A stretch of DNA of 64,000 nt, taken from positions 1 through 64,000 of the forward strand of contig CATOSB010000004.1 in assembly GCA_951812305.1 (NCBI GenBank). Reading direction: 5' to 3'. This document shows, piece by piece, positions 8,683-18,686 of this stretch. Below the pieces are notes generated by a model. It had not been told where the DNA came from and did no database searches. It saw nothing but the letters and a program-made list of their open reading frames with translations. This DNA comes from an uncultured Paracoccaceae bacterium (GTDB lineage Bacteria > Pseudomonadota > Alphaproteobacteria > Rhodobacterales > Rhodobacteraceae). The translations under genes were made by a program, and so were the position numbers. How positions within the stretch are numbered: position 1 is the first letter of the stretch; each line of letters starts with the position of its first letter.

Positions 8683-9096
8683 ATGGCTGGAACAGTTTAC
8701 CGTGGCTCTGAGATCAAGGATGTCGACCAGTTTCTGAACGACGCGGACGGTCTGGAAAGCGAACGCGAAAAGGAAATCGGGCAGCACATCGGCTATCGCT
8801 ATGATGTAAATCTGGTGCCGGATTACGACCGGATCACGCCCTTCCTTGCTAAATACATGGAAGTGATGGGCTGGGACGATCTGAATTGGCTGGAAGACAT
8901 CCATATGGGCTATGAAGAGGGCAAACCCGCCGTCTTCGACCGCAATATCAACGGTTGGGTGCGGATCCCCGACACGATTGACCTGCCCGACAACCAGCAG
9001 GATCGTGACATGATCGCGCGGGAATTGTTGTTGAAGTTCCAGATGTCGGATCGCCATCCGCTGGTCACATTGAGAAAGGCCTATACCAAGTTCTGA
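8683..9096 (+). CDS. Uncharacterised 137-aa protein of the amine operon
   Basis: I do not recognise this family. The protein is 137 residues, acidic and soluble, without signal peptide or membrane segment. Notable segments are VDQFLNDADGLESEREKEIG, a tyrosine-rich middle, WLEDIHMGYEEG and a C-terminal DRDMIARELLLKFQMSDRHPL. It lies 12 bp after the GlxD-like gene and its stop abuts the amidohydrolase start, so it belongs to the same transcript. A structural or regulatory role for the GlxBCD-like complex is only a guess. Confidence 0.75.
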   Translation: MAGTVYRGSEIKDVDQFLNDADGLESEREKEIGQHIGYRYDVNLVPDYDRITPFLAKYMEVMGWDDLNWLEDIHMGYEEGKPAVFDRNINGWVRIPDTIDLPDNQQDRDMIARELLLKFQMSDRHPLVTLRKAYTKF

Positions 9097-9944
9097 TGCC
9101 GCGCCCATTGAACATAGCATGCCTGCAAACCCGGCCCGTGCCAGATATGGAGGCGGCCATCGCCGAGGCATTGCCATTGGCGGAGAAGGCAGTGCGCGGT
9201 GGCGCGGAAATGCTGTTCCTGCCGGAATATTGCGGTGGACTGAAATCCGAAGGGCGGGCGCTCAATCCGCCTGCACCGGCAGAAGGTGAGCACGCCGTTC
9301 TGGCAGCGTTGAAGGCCTTTGCGGCAGAGCACAAAGTCTGGGTCAACATCGGATCAATTGCTGTGGCCGGTCCGGGCGAGAAGATCATCAATCGCGGGTA
9401 CATGGTCGACCCCGGCGGTCGTGTGACCGGCAGTTACGACAAGATCCACATGTTCGATGTCGATTTGTCCGACACGGCTGTTTACCGCGAAAGCGATACG
9501 GTGGCGCCGGGCGGCGCGGCGGTTCTGCATGAAACGCCGTTTGGCGCAATCGGGCATACGATCTGTTACGATCTGCGATTTCCCGATCTCTATCGCCGAC
9601 TGGCGCATGCCGGGGCTGAAATCCTGACCTGTCCGGCTGCTTTCACCAAAGTGACGGGGCAAGCGCATTGGCACGTGCTGAACAGGGCGCGGGCGATTGA
9701 GAATACCTGTTTCATGGTTTCGGCCTGTGCCGTTGGACCAGTGCCGGGGGGCGGTGAATGCTACGGTCATTCGCTGATCGTGAACCCGTGGGGTGAGGTA
9801 TTGGCCGATGGCGGCGACGGCTCTGGCGTAGTGCAGACGGTGATTGATCTCGATGAAGTGGCGGCAGCGCGGAAGCGAATTCCAAGCCTGACCCATGATC
9901 GCGACTTTGCGATGCCCGATGCCGAAAAGAGGGACGTCGCATGA
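9096..9944 (+). CDS. Carbon-nitrogen hydrolase (nitrilase superfamily amidase)
   Basis: A 282-residue nitrilase-fold enzyme with the complete catalytic triad: Glu in EMLFLPEYCGG (about residue 45), Lys in SYDKIHMFDVD (about 115) and Cys in GHTICYDLRFPDLYRR (about 156). The set resembles the Nit/omega-amidase branch, which hydrolyses small linear amides. In this operon it could cleave a glutamyl or alpha-keto amide made by the ligase module; that substrate is inferred. It starts on the stop of the 137-aa gene and overlaps the next gene by 4 bases. Confidence 0.87.
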   Translation: MPRPLNIACLQTRPVPDMEAAIAEALPLAEKAVRGGAEMLFLPEYCGGLKSEGRALNPPAPAEGEHAVLAALKAFAAEHKVWVNIGSIAVAGPGEKIINRGYMVDPGGRVTGSYDKIHMFDVDLSDTAVYRESDTVAPGGAAVLHETPFGAIGHTICYDLRFPDLYRRLAHAGAEILTCPAAFTKVTGQAHWHVLNRARAIENTCFMVSACAVGPVPGGGECYGHSLIVNPWGEVLADGGDGSGVVQTVIDLDEVAAARKRIPSLTHDRDFAMPDAEKRDVA

Positions 9945-10531
9945 GTTCGGTTAGTGCAGTCCTCGGCCAAAGCTATTCACACCACCCGTTGCGGTCGGCG
10001 TTTCTGAAATGGCAGTGCCGTGTGCGTCAACTTGCGATGCGTGACAACCACGGACGGCCCGATGACGCGATCACACCAGAACTTTTTCTTGCCGGCGACC
10101 CGGCACCGATGGGCCACATCATCACCATCCTGAACAAATCGCCCAAGCATTCGGTCACGCCGGAACTGGTTCATATGGCGAAGAAAACCAACGACCCGGC
10201 GCAGCGCCGGTCAAACGCGCTGCAATTCTTCTCAGCAACGTATTATCAGAAGGCGGCGGAGTTTTCCGACATTCTGACCGCGACCTTCCCGCCTGACAGC
10301 CCCGGTGCCGCGAAGATCCGCGCCGCATGGCATGTACGGCTGCAGTTCGACGCATATGCGCAGGTCTTTGATTTGCACTGCAAAGTCTGGCGGTTGATCC
10401 CGAAGAACCCGCTCTATCAATCCACAATGGCCCATAACGCGCTGTTCAACCCGGCCTTGCCGCCGGACACGGTGGTGCTGGGGTTTGAGCCGGACTGGGA
10501 CGCCTCGACATCAAAAGCGGAGGTGCAATGA
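9941..10531 (+). CDS. Uncharacterised 196-aa protein of the amine operon
   Basis: The family is not recognised. The protein is soluble, with basic N-terminal (LRSAFLKWQCRVRQLAMR) and hydrophobic C-terminal regions, including AAWHVRLQFDAYAQVFDLHCKVWRLIPKNP. No cofactor motif is evident; several His, Trp and Cys residues could be catalytic or structural. It overlaps the amidohydrolase gene by 4 bases (ATGA) and ends 1 base before the DUF1330 gene, so it is tightly co-translated with both. Confidence 0.75.
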   Translation: MSSVSAVLGQSYSHHPLRSAFLKWQCRVRQLAMRDNHGRPDDAITPELFLAGDPAPMGHIITILNKSPKHSVTPELVHMAKKTNDPAQRRSNALQFFSATYYQKAAEFSDILTATFPPDSPGAAKIRAAWHVRLQFDAYAQVFDLHCKVWRLIPKNPLYQSTMAHNALFNPALPPDTVVLGFEPDWDASTSKAEVQ

Positions 10532-10532
10532 G

Positions 10533-10826
10533 ATGGCGCGCGGCTACGTCATCGCTCAGATCAAAGTGACCGATCCGGTCAGCTATCCCGCATACGTCAA
10601 AAAAGTGCAGCCGACCATCGAGGCGTTCGGTGGCCGGTTTCTGGTGCGCGGCGGGCGGTCGCAAAGTCACGAGGGCACGCCGCCCGGGGATCGCAACGTG
10701 GTGATCGAGTTCCCGTCTTACGAGGCGGCAAGCGACTGGTATCATTCAGATATTTATTCCGAGGCGAAGGCGATGCGGATGGCGGCGTCGACTTCGGTTC
10801 AGACAATAGTGGAGGGAGTGGCATGA
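10533..10826 (+). CDS. DUF1330 family protein
   Basis: A 97-residue dimeric alpha-beta barrel type protein: the N-terminal [23 protein letters not shown], then [10 protein letters not shown] and [19 protein letters not shown] are typical of DUF1330. Function of the family is not established. The ATG at 10533 follows GGAGG with 9-base spacing. Its last 4 bases overlap the tmm start, which ties it to trimethylamine oxidation. Confidence 0.86.
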   Translation: MARGYVIAQIKVTDPVSYPAYVKKVQPTIEAFGGRFLVRGGRSQSHEGTPPGDRNVVIEFPSYEAASDWYHSDIYSEAKAMRMAASTSVQTIVEGVA

Positions 10827-12157
10827 CCAAACGTATCTGCATCATCGGGGCAGGCCCCTCGGGCCTTGCCCAGCTGCGCGCGTTCCAGTCGGCGGCGGAA
10901 ATGGGTGCCGAGATCCCCGAGATCGTGTGTTACGAAAAGCAATCCGATTGGGGCGGGTTGTGGAATTATACGTGGCGCACCGGAACCGATGAATTCGGCA
11001 ACAACTGTCACGGCTCGATGTATCGCTATCTCTGGTCGAATGGCCCTAAAGAGGGGTTGGAATTCGCGGATTACACGTTCGAAGAGCATTTCGGAAAGCC
11101 GATTGCCAGCTATCCGCCGCGCGCCGTTCTGTTCGACTATATCAAGGGCCGCGTCGAGAAAGCGGGCGTGCGCAAGTGGGTCCAATTCAACACCATCGTG
11201 CGCGACGTTCGGGAAGTCGACGGCGGATTTGAAGTCACAGTGCGCGATGAAAGCACCGACAGCGAAAGCAGCAGTGTTTTCGACCATGTGATCGTGGCGT
11301 CGGGACATTTCAGCGTGCCGAACGTGCCGGAATACCCCGGCTTCGAGGGATTCAACGGCCGCATTCTGCATGCCCATGATTTCCGCGATGCCCGCGAGTT
11401 TACGGGCAAAGACATCATGATCATGGGCACCAGTTATTCCGCCGAGGACATTGGCTCGCAATGCTGGAAATACGGTTGCAAGAGCATCGTACAAAGTTGT
11501 CGCGGCGGGTCGACCGGTTACAAATGGCCGGAAAACTGGAAAGAGGTTGCCGGGCTCGACCGCGTGGAAGGCAAGACCTGCTATTTCACCGACGGCAACG
11601 AGGCGACGGTGGACGCGATCATCCTGTGTACAGGATACAAGCATCACTTCCCGTTCCTGCCCGACAGCCTGCGCCTGAAAACGGCGAACGTGCTGGCATC
11701 CGATGACCTGTACAAGGGCGTCGTGTGGAACCACGATCCGCGGTTTTTCTATCTGGGCATGCAGGACCAGTGGTACACGTTCAACATGTTCGATGCACAA
11801 GCCTGGTGGGTGCGCGATGCGATCATGGGCAAGATCGACATTCCCGATATAGCCGCGCGCGAGGCCGATGTGGCCAGGCGCAAAGCTGAAGAGGCGGCGC
11901 TGGAAGATGACTTTGCCTGCATCGATTATCAGGGCGCCTACACTCAGGAACTGATCGACGAGACGGATTACCCGTCTTTCGACATTCCGGCGTCCAATGC
12001 CGCGTTCTATGCATGGAAGAAGCACAAGAAGAAGGACATCATGACCTTCCGTAACAACGGTTATGTCAGCCCGATGACGGGCACCGAAGCGCCGCCGCAC
12101 CACACACCGTGGAAGGATGCGCTGGATGACAGCTTGGAGGACTATCTGAAAATTTGA
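10823..12157 (+). CDS. tmm: Trimethylamine monooxygenase
   Basis: A bacterial flavin-containing monooxygenase that oxidises trimethylamine to trimethylamine N-oxide with NADPH and O2. The FAD motif GAGPSGLAQ is at residues 9-17. The FMO fingerprint [11 protein letters not shown] is near 173-183, and the NADPH motif [10 protein letters not shown] is near 195. Segments such as [54 protein letters not shown] and [14 protein letters not shown] closely resemble characterised marine Tmm. At 444 residues it has the family length. It is coupled to the DUF1330 gene and lies 63 bp before tmoX. Confidence 0.95.
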   Translation: MTKRICIIGAGPSGLAQLRAFQSAAEMGAEIPEIVCYEKQSDWGGLWNYTWRTGTDEFGNNCHGSMYRYLWSNGPKEGLEFADYTFEEHFGKPIASYPPRAVLFDYIKGRVEKAGVRKWVQFNTIVRDVREVDGGFEVTVRDESTDSESSSVFDHVIVASGHFSVPNVPEYPGFEGFNGRILHAHDFRDAREFTGKDIMIMGTSYSAEDIGSQCWKYGCKSIVQSCRGGSTGYKWPENWKEVAGLDRVEGKTCYFTDGNEATVDAIILCTGYKHHFPFLPDSLRLKTANVLASDDLYKGVVWNHDPRFFYLGMQDQWYTFNMFDAQAWWVRDAIMGKIDIPDIAAREADVARRKAEEAALEDDFACIDYQGAYTQELIDETDYPSFDIPASNAAFYAWKKHKKKDIMTFRNNGYVSPMTGTEAPPHHTPWKDALDDSLEDYLKI

Positions 12158-12205
12158 ATTACAGCGGGGTTAGCCCGCGAATTTGCGAGGATAATCGAGC
12201 ATTAA

Positions 12206-13168
<963 letters not shown>

Positions 13169-13192
13169 TTCCAGCTTCAATCGACAAGATCG

Positions 13193-13220
13193 CCCGTCCC
13201 GCGTGACCATGCGGGGCGGG
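13193..13220 (+). promoter_or_regulatory. Hairpin between tmoX and tmoW
   Basis: CCCGTCCCGC (13193-13202) pairs with GCGGGGCGGG (13211-13220) around an 8-base loop, with one G-U pair. No T-run follows. Such stems after binding-protein genes often protect the upstream message, so that the binding protein is made in excess over the ATPase and permease. Confidence 0.65.
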
Positions 13221-13243
13221 TGAAACCATAATAGGGGCGCGCA

Positions 13244-14257
13244 ATGACGGCAGTGATTTCGGCCAAAAACGTCTGGAAGTTGTTTGGCGCGGACCCCAAG
13301 GGCTATCTTGCAAAGATGCCCGACAGCATGAGTTTCGATGACATCCGCGCCGACGGGTATATCGCGGGCGTCAAGGACGTATCGGTCGATGTGGCCAAGG
13401 GCGAGATGCTGGTGATCATGGGGCTTTCGGGTTCCGGCAAATCCACATTGGTCCGCTGCTTTTCGCGCCTGCACGACATAACCGGTGGCACCGTCCACGT
13501 GGACGGTCAGGACATCATGTCCCTTAAAGAAGCCGAACTGATCGAATTGCGTCGCTCGAAAATGGGGATGGTCTTTCAATCGTTCGGTCTGCTTCCTCAC
13601 CGCACGGTTCTGCAAAATGTCGCCTTCCCGCTGGAGATGCGGGGGCAGGACAAGCACACACGCCGCGACCGCGCGTTGGAAGTGATCAAGCTGGTGGGGC
13701 TCGACGGGCGCGAGGACTATTTCCCGCGCGAATTGTCCGGAGGTCAGCAACAGCGCGTGGGCATCGCGCGCAGTCTGGCGATTGAGCCGGATATCTGGTT
13801 TCTGGATGAACCGTTTTCGGCGCTCGACCCATTGATCCGGCGCGAGATGCAGGACGAATTCCTGCGCCTGCAGGGGATGCTGGGCAAGACCATTGTTTTC
13901 ATCACCCATGATTTCGACGAGGCCCTGCGCCTTGCCGACCGGATCGCGATTATGAAAGATGGCGCGATCGAGCAGTGCGACACACCGGACCAGATCGTTC
14001 TGAACCCGGCGACGGAATATGTCCGCAAGTTCACCGAGGAGGTGGAAAAGTCGCGGGTCGTTCATGCTGGCGTCATGGCCGAGGATGGATTGAGCGGCAC
14101 GGGCGAGCCGGTGAATGCAAGCGACACGATCCTGTCGCTGGCGCGGCGCATTGTGGATGATCAAAGCGAAGCGATCCCGGTGGCCCGAGACGGAAAACTG
14201 ATCGGTGCGATGTCGCGCGCCAAGGCGCTAAACCTGCTGTTGGGCGAGGCTGGATGA
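13244..14257 (+). CDS. tmoW: TMAO ABC importer ATPase
   Basis: A 337-residue ATPase of the betaine/proline (ProV-like) family. Walker A is GLSGSGKST (about 62-70), the Q-loop is MVFQSFGLLPHRT, the signature LSGGQQQR, and Walker B WFLDEPFSALDP with ITHDFDEALRLADR. The C-terminal 60 residues look like a single CBS-type regulatory domain (DTILSLARRIVDD, IPVARDGKLIGAMSR). It overlaps the permease gene by 4 bases. It powers the TmoX-dependent uptake of TMAO. Confidence 0.88.
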   Translation: MTAVISAKNVWKLFGADPKGYLAKMPDSMSFDDIRADGYIAGVKDVSVDVAKGEMLVIMGLSGSGKSTLVRCFSRLHDITGGTVHVDGQDIMSLKEAELIELRRSKMGMVFQSFGLLPHRTVLQNVAFPLEMRGQDKHTRRDRALEVIKLVGLDGREDYFPRELSGGQQQRVGIARSLAIEPDIWFLDEPFSALDPLIRREMQDEFLRLQGMLGKTIVFITHDFDEALRLADRIAIMKDGAIEQCDTPDQIVLNPATEYVRKFTEEVEKSRVVHAGVMAEDGLSGTGEPVNASDTILSLARRIVDDQSEAIPVARDGKLIGAMSRAKALNLLLGEAG

Positions 14258-16296
14258 CAAGCACACGCGCATATTTTGCGGTGCCGGGAAACACCGTGCG
14301 CGTTTTTTGGTACATGATCGGTGCGGCGGTGCTTTTGACGCTGCTCAGACCGTGGTTGCCAGACGGGCTGGTGCGCCCGCCGGAGTGGATCCTGATGCCG
14401 TGGCGCGACTGGCTGGATGTAGTGTTTGACATCATTCGCGGAGATCGCGAAACCGGGCGGTTCGGGTTGATCTATCTTACGCGATGGGTTGCCGAGGGGC
14501 CGTTGCAGTTCACACTTGACACGGTTGCCAACCTTTTGGAGGGCAAGCGGCGCTGGCCGTTCGTGGGGCCAATCCCGTGGCCGGTGATTGTCGGTGTGAT
14601 CGCGGTAATCGGTTACGCGCTTGGCGGCTGGAAGTTGGCGGTTTTGGGGGGTGGCACGTTTCTTTGGGCGGCACTGATCGGGCAGTGGGAACTGACGATG
14701 CAGACGATGGGTGTCATTGTCGTTGCGGCGCCGATTTCGTTCATCATCGGCGGTATGCTTGGCATCTGGTCGTGGAAGTCAAAGCGGGTTGAGGAAATCA
14801 TCAAACCGCTGTTGCTGATCATGCAAGTATTGCCGTTTTTCAGCTATCTTTTGCCCGCCGTGATTTTCTTCAAGGTGGGACCGACGGCGGCGACCATTGC
14901 AACAACCGCTTATGCGCTCCCGCCGATGATCCTGATGACGACGCTGGGGTTGAAAAAGGTCTCGCCGGAAATCGTTGAGGCGGGCAAGATGTCGGGCTGT
15001 ACACGCTGGCAGATGCTGCGAAATGTTTACATCCCGACGGCGCGGACAGAGATCCTTGTCGGCCTGAATCAAGTCATCATGCTGTGTCTCGCGATGGTGG
15101 TTCTGACTGCCGCGATTGGCATGCCGGGACTTGGCGCGAAATTGCTGGAGGTCATGGGGTCGTTCAAATTGGGCCGCAGTTTGGAGATCGGGATTACCAT
15201 TGTCCTTCTGGCGGTGACGCTTGACCGGCTGTCCAAGGCGTGGGTCACGAAGCAGCCGGAGCATTTTGAAAAAGGCACGCCGTGGTGGCGGCGCAATGTC
15301 TATCTGATCGCCGGTCTTGGGGCTTTCGCGGTTCTGCTTGGTGTAAGCTGGGCGGCGCAATACGTGGAAGATGTTCGGTTCAGCGACCTTACATGGGGGA
15401 ACGCCGGACAATACTCGGTCGCACTACTGGATGAGGTCAGCCGACGTCAGTCGATGACTCAAGGCCGGGCGCTCGATGGTCAGATCAAGGAACTTCTGGC
15501 CCTGGATTGGGTGAATGCGATCACTTTCGGGATCCGTTATTTCTTCAATAACTTCATCCTTATCCCAACCGAACGCGCGCTGCTTTACTTGCCGACAACT
15601 GCCGTGATCATCGCGATCACAGCTATTGCGTTGCGTTTGGGCGGGTTGGTGCCTGGCATTCTGGCATTCATCTTCTTTTGCATCGTGGCGCAATTCGGAT
15701 ATTGGGACCGCGCCATGCTGACATTGCACTCGGTCTTCATGGCGACGTTCTTTGCATTTTTGATCGGCGCGCCGCTGGCGGTTATTGCGGCCCGCAAAGA
15801 GAGATGGGCCAAAAGAGGCATATTCTGGTGCGATATCTTTCAGACCTTCCCGTCCTATGTCTATCTGCTGCCCGCTGTGATGCTCTTTGGCGTGTCGCCG
15901 GTCACGGTAATCATTTCGATCCTGATCTACACGATGGTGCCGGTCATCAGGTACACAATCGAAGGCCTGCGCGCTGTGCCGCCAGAGATGGTCGAAGCGG
16001 CGGAAATGTCAGGCGCCACGCGCTGGCAGAAGTTGAAACAGGTGCAAATCCCGCTGGCCATGCCGACCATTGCCGTTGGCTTAAATCAGGCGCTGGTCTT
16101 TGCCTTCTTCATGGTGATCATTGCCGAGTTCATCGGTACCCGTGATCTGGGACAGGAAATGCGCAAAACGCTGGCCGGCACGCATTTGGGCTGGAACTTC
16201 GTTCTTGGTTTCTCCGTCGTCTTCATGGCGCTGACCTTTGACACCGCGATCAACGCCTGGGCCGAAAAGCGCCGCAAGGCGCTAGGCTTGGCGTGA
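14254..16296 (+). CDS. tmoV: TMAO ABC importer permease, fused double domain
   Basis: At 680 residues it is about twice the usual length, because two permease domains are fused. Each has the EAA coupling loop: VEAGKMSGCTRWQMLRNVYIP in the first half and VEAAEMSGATRWQKLKQVQIP in the second. Multiple hydrophobic segments surround them. This fused form is what is found in the TMAO transporter of Roseobacter bacteria. It follows the ATPase with a 4-base overlap and precedes tdm by 14 bp. Confidence 0.88.
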   Translation: MTSTRAYFAVPGNTVRVFWYMIGAAVLLTLLRPWLPDGLVRPPEWILMPWRDWLDVVFDIIRGDRETGRFGLIYLTRWVAEGPLQFTLDTVANLLEGKRRWPFVGPIPWPVIVGVIAVIGYALGGWKLAVLGGGTFLWAALIGQWELTMQTMGVIVVAAPISFIIGGMLGIWSWKSKRVEEIIKPLLLIMQVLPFFSYLLPAVIFFKVGPTAATIATTAYALPPMILMTTLGLKKVSPEIVEAGKMSGCTRWQMLRNVYIPTARTEILVGLNQVIMLCLAMVVLTAAIGMPGLGAKLLEVMGSFKLGRSLEIGITIVLLAVTLDRLSKAWVTKQPEHFEKGTPWWRRNVYLIAGLGAFAVLLGVSWAAQYVEDVRFSDLTWGNAGQYSVALLDEVSRRQSMTQGRALDGQIKELLALDWVNAITFGIRYFFNNFILIPTERALLYLPTTAVIIAITAIALRLGGLVPGILAFIFFCIVAQFGYWDRAMLTLHSVFMATFFAFLIGAPLAVIAARKERWAKRGIFWCDIFQTFPSYVYLLPAVMLFGVSPVTVIISILIYTMVPVIRYTIEGLRAVPPEMVEAAEMSGATRWQKLKQVQIPLAMPTIAVGLNQALVFAFFMVIIAEFIGTRDLGQEMRKTLAGTHLGWNFVLGFSVVFMALTFDTAINAWAEKRRKALGLA

Positions 16297-16310
16297 CGTA
16301 GGGAGTTGCG

Positions 16311-18686
16311 ATGATGGGAGTACAAAGCTTCATCGAACATCCCTGGGAAAAGGCCGGTGTCATTGCGCCTGGGCTTCCGATACTTCCGCACGGCGTTGAA
16401 CGCCATCCAGTGCCCGGCGGCGGCTTGCGGGCGGTGCCGATCTATCGCGGCGATGAAATCAGCGTTCTGGACAAAGAAGGGATGCAGGCCGGAGAACTGG
16501 TGTTCTTTGCGCCTGACCGAAGCTCTGACGCGGCGCAGTTGGGGCGCACCGGAAAGGGGCGCCCGACAGCTACGATTGAGACGCTGGCGAATGGCTCGCG
16601 TTCCGGCGCGCAGGTGCTGAAGGCGCTTGCGGCGGCGGGGTTCAACATCGAAATCGGCGACGCGATCCCGGTTCTGGGCGACGGAACGCGCCCCGGCGAG
16701 ACCGAAACGATGGTGGCGGAATCCGACGGGTTGCTGATCTGTGCTGCACCCGGTGGCCCGATGAGCCCGGATGCGCAGGATGCCCCGACAGAATTGATCC
16801 TCTACATCCGCCGCGCCGACCCGGGGATGGCAAAAGACAATCTCGGCCCGCCCGATCCACTGGCCGATCCTTTGGCAGACATCAATATTCAGCCCGGAAA
16901 TGCCACGACCTATGAAGTCAAGGCGGGAGAATTTATCCAAATTCTCGACGTCAAAGGTCGCGAGTGCTCGGACTTTCAGGCGTTCTCGATGCGCGGGCTC
17001 GACAATGGGCTGGAACGTGAGATTGATCCGACCACGACCCGCAGCCTGATGGGCTCGCTTTACCCCAACCCCGGCATCTTTTCAAAATACTGGACAGTGG
17101 ACCATGAACCGCTGGTCGAGATTGTGCAGGACACCTGCGGGCGACATGACACGTTCGGATTGGCCTGCACGGCGCGGTATTACGAAGATCTGGGTTATCC
17201 CGGTCACGTCAATTGTTCCGACAACATGAACATGGAACTGGCCAAGTTCGACGTGCGCCCGCGCGGTGGCTGGCCGGCGATCAACTTCTTTTTCAACACG
17301 ATGCTGGATGACACCAACGCGATCGGCATGGATGACCCGTGGTCGCGCCCCGGCGATTACGTGCTGCTGCGAGCGCTGAGTGATCTTGTTTGCGTTTCCA
17401 GCGCGTGTCCGTGCGATGTCGATCCGGCCAATGGCTGGAACCCGACCGACATTCAGGTGCGGACCTATAAAGCGACCGAGGATTTTCAGCGCTCGGTCGG
17501 ATACCGAAAATCTGCGGAGGCGGATGTGGAAGAGACCAAGAAAACCGCGTTTCACGACTGTTTCGCGCGGCACACGCAGGATTTCGTCGAATATAACGGC
17601 TATTGGCTGCCCAACACGTTCCCCAAGCATGGCAGTATCGAAGAGTACTGGGCGGTGCGCGAAAAGGCGGCGGTCATGGATCTGTCCCCATTGCGTAAAT
17701 ACGAGGTGACCGGGCCGGACGCGGAAGAGCTGATGCAGGCTTGTGTAACGCGAAACGTCAAGAAGATCAGCGTTGGTCAGGTGAGTTACACCGCCATGTG
17801 CTATGAACACGGCGGCATGATCGACGACGGCACGATCTATCGCCTCGGCGAGAACAATTTCCGCTGGATCGGCGGCAATGACACATCGGGGCTGTGGCTG
17901 AAAGAGCAGGCGGCGAAACGTGGGCTGAATGCCTGGGTCCGGCCTTCGACGGATCAGTTGCACAACATCGCAGTGCAGGGGCGGCACAGCCGGGACATTC
18001 TGGAGAGTGTGTTCTGGACGCCGCCGACCCAGCCGACGATTAAGGAACTGCCTTGGTTCCGCCTGACCATCGCACGGGTCGGCAACTATGATGGCTTGCC
18101 GGTTGTGATTTCCCGCACCGGGTATTCGGGCGAGTTGGGCTATGAGATCTTCTGCCACCCGAATGACGCGGTTGCGATCTTTGATAAGGTTTGGGAAGCT
18201 GGCGAACCCTACGGATTGACGCCTTTGGGGCTGGCCGCACTGGATATGATCCGGATCGAGGCGGGGCTGATCTTTGCAGGCTCCGAGTTTGACGACACGA
18301 CCGACCCGTTCGAAGCGGGGATCGGCTTCACCGTGCCGTTGAAAACGCAAGAAGACGATTTCATCGGTCGCGCCCCGCTGGAAGAGCGCAAAGCGCACCC
18401 GCATCGCAAGCTGGTGGGCTTTGAGATCTTGAGTGGTGAAGTGCCGTCACCCGGCGATTGCATCCGTGTAGGCAAAGCGCAGGTGGGCGAAATCACCTCC
18501 GCAATGAAATCCCCGATCCTTGGCAAGGTTATTGCGCTGGGGCGGGTTGCAACGGCCCATACCGAAATCGGCACCGAAATCGAAATCGGCCAGCTTGACG
18601 GCCAGCAAAAGCGCCTGAAAGCGCGTATCGTGCCGTTTCCACATTTCGACCCCGAGAAAAAGCGCGTCAAGGGGATTTACGATTGA
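16311..18686 (+). CDS. tdm: TMAO demethylase (DUF1989 plus GcvT domains)
   Basis: A 791-residue two-domain enzyme converting TMAO to dimethylamine and formaldehyde, the latter captured by tetrahydrofolate. Residues about 20-390 are the DUF1989 zinc domain. Cys286, Cys302 and Cys366 have the 16- and 64-residue spacing that I recall for the zinc ligands of characterised Tdm. Residues about 410-790 are a GcvT/aminomethyltransferase fold (EEYWAVREKAAVMDLSPLRK, SRTGYSGELGYEIF, GLAALDMIRIEAGL). TAGGGAG precedes the first ATG. The stop overlaps the next start (TTG). Confidence 0.94.
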   Translation: MMGVQSFIEHPWEKAGVIAPGLPILPHGVERHPVPGGGLRAVPIYRGDEISVLDKEGMQAGELVFFAPDRSSDAAQLGRTGKGRPTATIETLANGSRSGAQVLKALAAAGFNIEIGDAIPVLGDGTRPGETETMVAESDGLLICAAPGGPMSPDAQDAPTELILYIRRADPGMAKDNLGPPDPLADPLADINIQPGNATTYEVKAGEFIQILDVKGRECSDFQAFSMRGLDNGLEREIDPTTTRSLMGSLYPNPGIFSKYWTVDHEPLVEIVQDTCGRHDTFGLACTARYYEDLGYPGHVNCSDNMNMELAKFDVRPRGGWPAINFFFNTMLDDTNAIGMDDPWSRPGDYVLLRALSDLVCVSSACPCDVDPANGWNPTDIQVRTYKATEDFQRSVGYRKSAEADVEETKKTAFHDCFARHTQDFVEYNGYWLPNTFPKHGSIEEYWAVREKAAVMDLSPLRKYEVTGPDAEELMQACVTRNVKKISVGQVSYTAMCYEHGGMIDDGTIYRLGENNFRWIGGNDTSGLWLKEQAAKRGLNAWVRPSTDQLHNIAVQGRHSRDILESVFWTPPTQPTIKELPWFRLTIARVGNYDGLPVVISRTGYSGELGYEIFCHPNDAVAIFDKVWEAGEPYGLTPLGLAALDMIRIEAGLIFAGSEFDDTTDPFEAGIGFTVPLKTQEDDFIGRAPLEERKAHPHRKLVGFEILSGEVPSPGDCIRVGKAQVGEITSAMKSPILGKVIALGRVATAHTEIGTEIEIGQLDGQQKRLKARIVPFPHFDPEKKRVKGIYD

